DNA from: Rhizobium sp. NFR07 | GTDB taxonomy: Bacteria > Pseudomonadota > Alphaproteobacteria > Rhizobiales > Rhizobiaceae | Length of the DNA: 64,000 nucleotides | Reading direction: 5' to 3' | Assembly (NCBI RefSeq): GCF_900111905.1 | Contig: NZ_FOKM01000010.1 | Coordinates: 186,001-250,000 of the forward strand | Shown: positions 58,546 to 64,000 of the stretch, piece by piece | How positions within the stretch are numbered: the stretch's first letter is position 1 | How the letters are laid out: every line of letters starts with the position of its first letter | Notes under the pieces: model-generated | Told to the model about the DNA's origin: nothing | Database searches by the model: none | Seen by the model: the letters and a program-made list of their open reading frames with translations, nothing else | Position numbers and translations under genes: made by a program

Positions 58546-59472
58546 ATGGCTGAAATCACCGCTGCACTGGTCAAGGAACTGCGCGAAAAGTCCGGCGCAG
58601 GCATGATGGACTGCAAGAAGGCGCTGACCGAGAACAACGGCGACATCGAAGCAGCGATCGACTGGCTGCGCGCCAAGGGCATTGCCAAGGCCGACAAGAA
58701 GTCGGGCCGCACGGCTGCTGAAGGCCTGATCGGCGTTGCTTCGGCCGGCACCAAGGCTGTCGTCGTCGAAGTCAACTCCGAAACCGACTTCGTTGCCCGT
58801 AACGACGCCTTCCAGGCCATCGTTCGCGGCGTAGCCGACGTAGCGCTGACCACCGATGGTACCGTTGAAGCCGTAGGTGCTGCCACCTATCCGGCAACCG
58901 GCAAGTCGGTCAGCGACACGATCAAGGACGCTGTTGCCACGATCGGTGAAAACATGAACCTGCGTCGCTCGGCTGCTCTTGAAGTCGAAGACGGCGTTGT
59001 CGCGACCTACATCCACAACGCTGCTGCCGATCGTCTCGGCAAGCTCGGCGTTCTGGTTGCCCTAAAGTCGACCGGCAACAAGGATGCGCTGAACGCTATC
59101 GGCCGTCAGGTTGCCATGCACATTGCTGCAACGGCTCCGCTCGCCGTCCGCGCCGAAGAAGTCGATGCCGCCGTCGCCGAGCGCGAACGCAACGTCTTCA
59201 TCGAGCAGTCGCGCGAATCCGGCAAGCCGGAAGCCATCATCGAAAAGATGGTCGAAGGCCGCATGCGCAAGTTCTTCGAAGAAGTCGCCCTTCTGTCGCA
59301 GGCTTTCGTCATCAACCCGGACCTCACCGTCGGTGAAGCCGTCAAGGCTGCCGAGAAGGAAGTCGGCGCGCCGATCGAAGTTACCGGCATGGCTCGCCTG
59401 CTGCTCGGCGAAGGCGTCGAAAAGGAAGAGACCGACTTCGCCGCTGAAGTGGCTGCTGCCGCAAAGGGCTGA
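58546..59472 (+). CDS. tsf: Elongation factor Ts
   Basis: The 308-residue nucleotide-exchange factor for EF-Tu. The N-terminal UBA-like domain (ITAALVKELREKSGAGMMDC, then KKALTENNGDIEAAIDWLR) and the conserved core TDFVARNDAF near residue 80 are present; the dimerisation/coiled-coil region follows. A terminator lies 33 bases after its stop. Confidence 0.97.
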   Translation: MAEITAALVKELREKSGAGMMDCKKALTENNGDIEAAIDWLRAKGIAKADKKSGRTAAEGLIGVASAGTKAVVVEVNSETDFVARNDAFQAIVRGVADVALTTDGTVEAVGAATYPATGKSVSDTIKDAVATIGENMNLRRSAALEVEDGVVATYIHNAAADRLGKLGVLVALKSTGNKDALNAIGRQVAMHIAATAPLAVRAEEVDAAVAERERNVFIEQSRESGKPEAIIEKMVEGRMRKFFEEVALLSQAFVINPDLTVGEAVKAAEKEVGAPIEVTGMARLLLGEGVEKEETDFAAEVAAAAKG

Positions 59473-59505
59473 TTTTCGTCGGCTATATGCACTGAAAAAC
59501 GTTGA

Positions 59506-59534
59506 GGGCACCGGTGACAAGCCGGTGCCCTTCG
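59506..59534 (+). terminator. Rho-independent-like terminator of tsf
   Basis: GGGCACCGG at 59506-59514 pairs with CCGGTGCCC at 59522-59530, followed by TTCGTG. It separates tsf from pyrH. Confidence 0.65.
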
Positions 59535-59593
59535 TGTATCCGCAACCCGTTTGATCTCTCCGCAGACCCCGTTTCGCTTTCCAAGGAGCCGTC

Positions 59594-60316
59594 ATGTCGC
59601 CTCAGCCGATCTACAAGCGTGTTCTTCTCAAAGCCTCCGGTGAGGCTCTCATGGGCAGCCAGGGCTTCGGTATCGATGTCGCCGTCGCCGACCGTATCGC
59701 CTCGGACATTGCCGAAGCCCGCCGGATGGGCGTCGAAGTCGGCGTAGTTGTCGGTGGTGGCAATATTTTTCGCGGCGTAGCCGTGGCTTCAAAGGGTGGC
59801 GATCGCGTCACCGGCGACCACATGGGCATGCTGGCGACCGTCATCAACGCGCTGGCGCTCGCCACCTCGCTGCGCAAGCTCGAGATCGACACCGTCGTCC
59901 TCTCGGCCATCGCCATGCCGGAAATCTGCGAAAGCTTCTCGCAGCGCCAGGCACTGCATCACATGGCCCAGGGCCGCGTGGTGATCTTTGCCGGTGGCAC
60001 CGGCAATCCGTTCTTCACCACCGACTCGGCCGCAGCACTGCGTGCCGCCGAAATCGGCGCCCAGGCCATCTTCAAGGGCACGCAGGTGGACGGCATCTAT
60101 TCGGCCGATCCGAAGAAGGATCCGAACGCCACGCGCTTCGACAGCCTGACCCATAGCGAAGTTCTGGAAAAGGGCCTCGCCGTCATGGATGTGGCAGCCG
60201 TGGCACTCGCCCGCGAAAATCATATTCCGATCGTCGTATTCTCGATCCACGAGGCCGGCGGTTTCGCCCAAATCTTGACCGGCGGCGGCCTGAAGACCAT
60301 CGTATCCGACAACTGA
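59594..60316 (+). CDS. pyrH: UMP kinase
   Basis: Phosphorylates UMP to UDP with ATP; an allosteric hexamer of the amino-acid kinase family. The 240-residue protein has the start RVLLKASGEALMGSQGFGID, GVVVGGGNIFRG near residue 49, and DGIYSADPKKDPNA near 168, all diagnostic. Followed by frr after a 60-base gap. Confidence 0.97.
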   Translation: MSPQPIYKRVLLKASGEALMGSQGFGIDVAVADRIASDIAEARRMGVEVGVVVGGGNIFRGVAVASKGGDRVTGDHMGMLATVINALALATSLRKLEIDTVVLSAIAMPEICESFSQRQALHHMAQGRVVIFAGGTGNPFFTTDSAAALRAAEIGAQAIFKGTQVDGIYSADPKKDPNATRFDSLTHSEVLEKGLAVMDVAAVALARENHIPIVVFSIHEAGGFAQILTGGGLKTIVSDN

Positions 60317-60376
60317 CAGTGGCCCGGCTCGTCCGAGCCGGCGCCGCCAAGAACAACACAACGGGAGTTCCGACCG

Positions 60377-60931
60377 ATGACAACCGATCTCAACGATATC
60401 AAGCGCCGCATGGAAGGCGCGGTCAACGCCTTCAAGAGCGACATCGCGTCGTTGCGAACGGGCCGCGCCTCGGCAAACGTTCTCGACCCGGTAACGGTCG
60501 AAGCCTACGGCTCGCGCGTGCCGCTCAACCAGGTTGCCAACATCACAGTGCCAGAGCCCCGCATGCTGGGTGTATCGATCTGGGACAAGTCGATGGTCGG
60601 CGCCGTCGAGCGCGCTATCCGCGAATCGAATCTCGGCCTCAACCCGATCGTCGACGGCCAGAACCTGCGCATTCCGCTGCCTGAACTCAATGAGGAACGC
60701 CGCAAGTCGCTCGTCAAGGTGGCGCATGATTACGCCGAAAAAGCCAAGGTCGCAGCGCGCCATGTTCGTCGTGACGGCATGGAAGGCCTGAAAAAAGCCG
60801 AAAAGGACGGCGTAATCGGCCAGGACGACAGCCGTTCGCAGTCTGACAAGGTTCAGAAGATGACTGACGATACGATTTCTGAAGTCGACCGCTTGCTTGC
60901 GGATAAGGAAAAGGAAATCATGCAGGTCTAG
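60377..60931 (+). CDS. frr: Ribosome recycling factor
   Basis: With EF-G, splits the ribosome after termination. The 184-residue protein has the start DLNDIKRRMEGAVNAFKSDI and the conserved RTGRASANVLDPVTVEAYG near 27, LNQVANITVPEPRML and the C-terminal helix DDTISEVDRLLADKEKEIM. The family length is 185-186 residues. Confidence 0.97.
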   Translation: MTTDLNDIKRRMEGAVNAFKSDIASLRTGRASANVLDPVTVEAYGSRVPLNQVANITVPEPRMLGVSIWDKSMVGAVERAIRESNLGLNPIVDGQNLRIPLPELNEERRKSLVKVAHDYAEKAKVAARHVRRDGMEGLKKAEKDGVIGQDDSRSQSDKVQKMTDDTISEVDRLLADKEKEIMQV

Positions 60932-60979
60932 GCCGGGCTCCTTCGCCCTCCCTCGGCTGCTGAAGGAATTGCATAGAAT

Positions 60980-61723
60980 ATGCTGACGCCAGAAATAGCG
61001 ATCATCCCGGAGCATGTTGCCATCATCATGGATGGTAACGGCCGCTGGGCAAACAAGCGCGGACTGGCGCGAACCATGGGCCACAGCAAGGGCGTCGAGG
61101 CGGTCAAGGAGACTGTCCGGGCGGCGGCTGAGATCGGGGTCAAATACCTCACGCTGTTCGCCTTCTCTTCCGAGAACTGGAATCGCCCGCAAACCGAGGT
61201 CAACGATCTTCTCGGTCTGCTCAAACGCTTCATCCGCCGCGACCTCGCCGAACTGCACCGCGAAAACGTTCGCATCAAGGTGATCGGCGAGCGCGAACGG
61301 CTGCGGGGCGACATCCTGCCGCTTCTTCTGGAAGCAGAGGAGACGACCCAGGACAATACCGGCCTGACGGTCGTCATCGCCTTCAACTACGGCTCGCGCG
61401 ACGAGATAGCGCGGGCGATGAACAAGATCGCCGCCAAGGTCGCTGCCGGCCTGATCAAGCCCGGTGCGGTCGATTCCGACATGATCACCGATCATCTCGA
61501 TACGGTGGGAATTCCCGATCCGGATCTGATCATCCGCACCAGTGGAGAGGAAAGACTGTCGAACTTCCTGCTATGGCAGGCGGCCTATGCCGAGTTCGTC
61601 TTCCTTCCCGATTTCTGGCCTGATTTCGATCGCAATCTCTTCCTCGAAGCGCTGAAGATCTACGCTGCGCGTGACAGGCGTTTCGGAGGGCTGTCGGCAG
61701 AACCGGCTGCAGTCGTCGGCTGA
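60980..61723 (+). CDS. uppS: Undecaprenyl diphosphate synthase
   Basis: Makes the C55 lipid carrier for peptidoglycan and other glycans by adding eight isoprenes to farnesyl diphosphate. The 247-residue cis-prenyltransferase has IIMDGNGRWANKRGL near residue 14 (catalytic Asp), TLFAFSSENWNRP near 54, and DLIIRTSGEERLSNFLLWQ near 178. Its stop overlaps the cdsA start by one base (TGATG). Confidence 0.96.
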   Translation: MLTPEIAIIPEHVAIIMDGNGRWANKRGLARTMGHSKGVEAVKETVRAAAEIGVKYLTLFAFSSENWNRPQTEVNDLLGLLKRFIRRDLAELHRENVRIKVIGERERLRGDILPLLLEAEETTQDNTGLTVVIAFNYGSRDEIARAMNKIAAKVAAGLIKPGAVDSDMITDHLDTVGIPDPDLIIRTSGEERLSNFLLWQAAYAEFVFLPDFWPDFDRNLFLEALKIYAARDRRFGGLSAEPAAVVG

Positions 61724-62556
61724 TGACCCGCGAACTCAGGCTTCGCATCATATCGGCAATCGTGCTGGCAGCCGTCGTGCTTGCCGCGACGCTGGTCGGC
61801 GGAACTGCATTTCATGCAGTCGCCGCCGTGATTGCCCTGCTTATCTACTATGAATGGTCCACCATCACCGGGCTCGCGGACGTCAATTTCAAGACGAATG
61901 CCTTCGGTTGGCTGATCATAGCGCTCATTGCGTTCAACATCGTCGTGGGCGAGGGCGATCTTTCCGTGCCCCTGCTGTGCGGTGGCGCCATCACGACGGT
62001 TCTGCTCGTTCTTCTCGGCCGCGGCTCCTGGTGGCTGCCGGGCGGTGTTGTCTATGCCGGCCTCAGCGGGATTTCGCTCGCGGCCATCCGAGGCGACAAC
62101 CAGGCGGGTCTCGTCGCAACGCTGTTCGTCTTCGCCGTGGTCTGGGGAACGGATATCCTTGCCTATTTCGTCGGGCGTGCGATCGGTGGGCCGAAGCTTG
62201 CTCCGAGGATCTCGCCCGGCAAGACCTGGTCGGGCGCCATCGGTGGCGCTGCGGCGGGTGTGATCGCGAGTGCCATCCTGACGCTCGGCGTGTTCTCGCG
62301 CCTGTCGCTTTGGACGATGGCGCTGGCCTTCCTGCTCTCGGTCGCCAGCCAGATCGGCGACCTGTTCGAATCCTTCATCAAGCGGCGATTCGCGGTCAAG
62401 GATTCGAGCCATCTCATTCCCGGACACGGGGGTGTGATGGATCGTGTGGATGGATTGGTGTTTGCCTGCTTCCTGGCATTCCTGCTGACGCTTGTGGATG
62501 CGGCGCTTAAGGGCCATGTTAGCAGCTCGGTTGCAGCCTTCCTCTTCGGTCTGTAA
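61723..62556 (+). CDS. cdsA: Phosphatidate cytidylyltransferase
   Basis: Makes CDP-diacylglycerol, the precursor of membrane phospholipids. The 277-residue membrane protein has about eight predicted helices, and the CTP-transferase signature DSSHLIPGHGGVMDRVDG near residues 226-243, preceded by KTWSGAIGGAAAG near 167. Coupled to uppS by a one-base overlap. Confidence 0.95.
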   Translation: MTRELRLRIISAIVLAAVVLAATLVGGTAFHAVAAVIALLIYYEWSTITGLADVNFKTNAFGWLIIALIAFNIVVGEGDLSVPLLCGGAITTVLLVLLGRGSWWLPGGVVYAGLSGISLAAIRGDNQAGLVATLFVFAVVWGTDILAYFVGRAIGGPKLAPRISPGKTWSGAIGGAAAGVIASAILTLGVFSRLSLWTMALAFLLSVASQIGDLFESFIKRRFAVKDSSHLIPGHGGVMDRVDGLVFACFLAFLLTLVDAALKGHVSSSVAAFLFGL

Positions 62557-62595
62557 GGCGACCCCCTAGCCGATGGAATATTGAGCGGAATCACA

Positions 62596-63717
62596 ATGGC
62601 GATCTTCAGCTTCATCACGGGTTACATCGTCCCGTTCGTCCTCGTTCTCTCGCTTCTCGTGTTCGTTCACGAGATGGGCCACTACCTCGTTGGCAGATGG
62701 AGCGGGATCCGTGTCACGGCCTTCTCGGTCGGCTTTGGCCCTGAACTCGTCGGCTTTACCGACAGCCACGGTACGCGCTGGAAGCTTTCTGCCATTCCGC
62801 TCGGTGGCTATGTGAAGTTCTTCGGCGACGAGGATGCATCCAGCCTGCCGGACGCGTCGAGCGTCGCGCATATGAGCGACGCCGACCGTGCGCAGACGCT
62901 TGCCGGCGCAAAGCTGTGGAAAAGGGCGGCTACGGTTGCGGCCGGTCCGATCGCGAATTTCATCCTGGCGATCGCGATCTTCGCGGTTCTTTTCTCCGTC
63001 TACGGCAAGATGGTTGCCGACCCGGTCGTGGCGGAAGTGCGCCCCGATAGTGCTGCCGCAGAAGCAGGCGTACAGCCGGGAGACCGCCTGAAGGCGCTCG
63101 ACGGCTATGACGTCAACACGTTCGACGACGTGCGGCGTTATGTGAGCGTGCGCCCCGAGACTTCGATCGTCGTCACGGTGGAGCGCAACGGCCAGGACAT
63201 GGATCTGCCCATGGTGCCGAAGCGGACCGAAATCACCGACCAGTTCGGCAACAAGGTCGAGCTCGGCCTGATTGGCATCGTCACCAACGAGGAGCGCGGC
63301 AATTTCCGCCTGCAGACCTTCACGCCGCTGGAAGCCGTCGGCGAGGGCGTTAAGGAGACCGGCAACATCATCACCGGCACCTTCCGCTATATCGGCAATC
63401 TGGTGACCGGCCGCATGAAGGCCGACCAGCTCGGTGGACCGGTCCGTGTGGCCCAGGCATCCGGCCAGATGGCAACGCTTGGCTTTGCGGCCGTCATCCA
63501 GCTTGCGGCCGTTCTTTCGGTTTCCATCGGCCTCCTGAACCTCATGCCGGTCCCGGTGCTTGACGGCGGCCATCTGGTTTTCTACGCAATAGAAGCGGTG
63601 AGGGGGAAGCCACTCGGCGCTGGTGCCCAGGAGATCGCGTTCAGAATCGGTCTTGCGATGGTGCTCAGCCTGATGGTCTTCGCGACATTCAACGACATTA
63701 CAAATCTGATCGGTTAA
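62596..63717 (+). CDS. rseP: Intramembrane zinc metalloprotease RseP
   Basis: A site-2 protease, 373 residues, that cleaves anti-sigma factors and remnant signal peptides in the membrane. Transmembrane 1 carries the HExxH motif (His25, Glu26, His29 in VFVHEMGHYLVG); a PDZ domain occupies about residues 125-210; the third zinc ligand is in NLMPVPVLDGGHL near 320. The ATG at 62596 sits at the family start; a TTG five codons upstream is unlikely. Confidence 0.95.
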   Translation: MAIFSFITGYIVPFVLVLSLLVFVHEMGHYLVGRWSGIRVTAFSVGFGPELVGFTDSHGTRWKLSAIPLGGYVKFFGDEDASSLPDASSVAHMSDADRAQTLAGAKLWKRAATVAAGPIANFILAIAIFAVLFSVYGKMVADPVVAEVRPDSAAAEAGVQPGDRLKALDGYDVNTFDDVRRYVSVRPETSIVVTVERNGQDMDLPMVPKRTEITDQFGNKVELGLIGIVTNEERGNFRLQTFTPLEAVGEGVKETGNIITGTFRYIGNLVTGRMKADQLGGPVRVAQASGQMATLGFAAVIQLAAVLSVSIGLLNLMPVPVLDGGHLVFYAIEAVRGKPLGAGAQEIAFRIGLAMVLSLMVFATFNDITNLIG

Positions 63718-63913
63718 CCGTCTCAGGGCGTTGAAATAACGGATTATTCACCATGTTTGCATGTGTTGCGTGGCGATATGGTCACGCATCAAAAGGAAGT
63801 AAATAGAAATTAACACGATAGCTTGCTTGTAGGGCAAAAGAAGGTAAAACGACACACGTGGCCGGAGTCGGGTTACACCGTCGAGGGACAACGGGAAAAG
63901 GTAAGAATTGAAA

Positions 63914-64000
63914 ATGAAGGCTGGTTCAAAGTTTTTGAACGCAGTGTCGGCGTTTGCGCTGTCTGCTAGTGTTGTCGCGTCCGGCGCAGGTGTAATGGTT
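63914..64000 (+). CDS. bamA: Outer-membrane assembly factor BamA, 5' fragment
   Basis: The first 29 codons are visible, encoding a signal peptide that begins MKAGSKFLNAVSAFALSASV and running off the right edge. Position directly after rseP, in the usual rseP-bamA-lpxD order, supports BamA, the beta-barrel that inserts outer-membrane proteins. The fragment alone shows only a signal peptide. GGGAAAAGGTAAGA lies upstream as a loose ribosome site. Confidence 0.8.
   Translation, partial: MKAGSKFLNAVSAFALSASVVASGAGVMV

Noticed and set aside
59789..61495. A 568-codon minus-strand frame across pyrH, frr and uppS
   Set aside because: It spans three essential genes with clear families and shows no recognisable domain.
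1..64000. CRISPR arrays, prophage genes, toxin-antitoxin pairs or a recognisable defence island
   Set aside because: No regularly spaced repeats, cas genes, phage structural genes or paired toxin-antitoxin frames were seen. The HerA-like ATPase and the ribbon-helix-helix protein have no matching partners beside them.

Overview
The window is a high-GC chromosomal segment of an alphaproteobacterium of the order Hyphomicrobiales, most likely Rhizobiaceae (Rhizobium/Agrobacterium/Shinella-like). The main reasons are a circularly permuted two-piece tmRNA gene, a complete aapJQMP general amino-acid permease operon divergent from metC, alphaproteobacterial SspB, EipB/DUF1849, DUF4169 and DUF3126 proteins, NDUFS4- and NDUFS6-like complex I accessory subunits outside any nuo cluster, and the order rpsB-tsf-pyrH-frr-uppS-cdsA-rseP-bamA. 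I cannot fix genus or species. Almost all of it is ordinary core chromosome; the only mobile element seen is one IS481-type insertion sequence at 36.4-37.7 kb.

Layout. 0-5 kb: an XRE/MmyB-type regulator with a perfect 21-bp dyad in front of it and a coupled ABM-family monooxygenase, a secreted Cys-rich esterase and uvrD. 5-16 kb: an RND efflux adaptor/permease pair, an unknown Tat-type protein, a D-lactate dehydrogenase-type flavoprotein and a large AsmA-like protein. 16-24 kb: a protein quality-control and folate block (Ser/Thr-rich small protein, ribbon-helix-helix protein, DUF4169, sspB, tmRNA, thyA-folA, hflK-hflC, a DegP-type protease). 24-32 kb: GNAT, serB, miaA (serB and miaA start codons abut back to back), a HerA-like ATPase, then ilvI-ilvH behind a transcription attenuator with an Ile/Val/Leu/Ala-rich leader peptide, and an orphan KpsC-like glycosyltransferase. 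32-36 kb: aldo/keto reductase, DUF2269, SDR-DoxX fusion, small RecD-like helicase, NDUFS4-like protein and tRNA-Arg(TCT). 36-39 kb: the insertion sequence, a small secreted protein and a putative outer-membrane barrel. 39-46 kb: aapJQMP and metC, then an FAD monooxygenase and the NDUFS6-like zinc protein. 46-53 kb: alpha/beta hydrolase, cysE, DUF3126, clpS-clpA and azlCD. 53-57 kb: HIT, DUF482, GDPD and RidA genes in one direction, eipB and a FlbD-like small protein in the other. 57-64 kb: the translation and envelope-biogenesis run ending in the first 29 codons of bamA.

Three themes connect the genes. (1) Proteolysis: the tmRNA lies directly upstream of, and on the same strand as, the adaptor that hands tmRNA-tagged proteins to ClpXP; ClpS-ClpA, HflKC and a DegP-type protease are also present. 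(2) Amino-acid metabolism: ilvIH, serB, cysE, metC, AzlCD export and Aap uptake. (3) Envelope: RseP, CdsA, UppS, BamA, EipB, the AsmA-like protein and the RND pump. I found no CRISPR array, prophage, toxin-antitoxin pair or clearly new multi-gene defence or biosynthetic system. The most interesting items are the possibly leaderless ilv attenuator, the tmRNA-sspB linkage, the XRE/MmyB dyad, the dispersed complex I accessory subunits and several uncharacterised secreted or envelope proteins.
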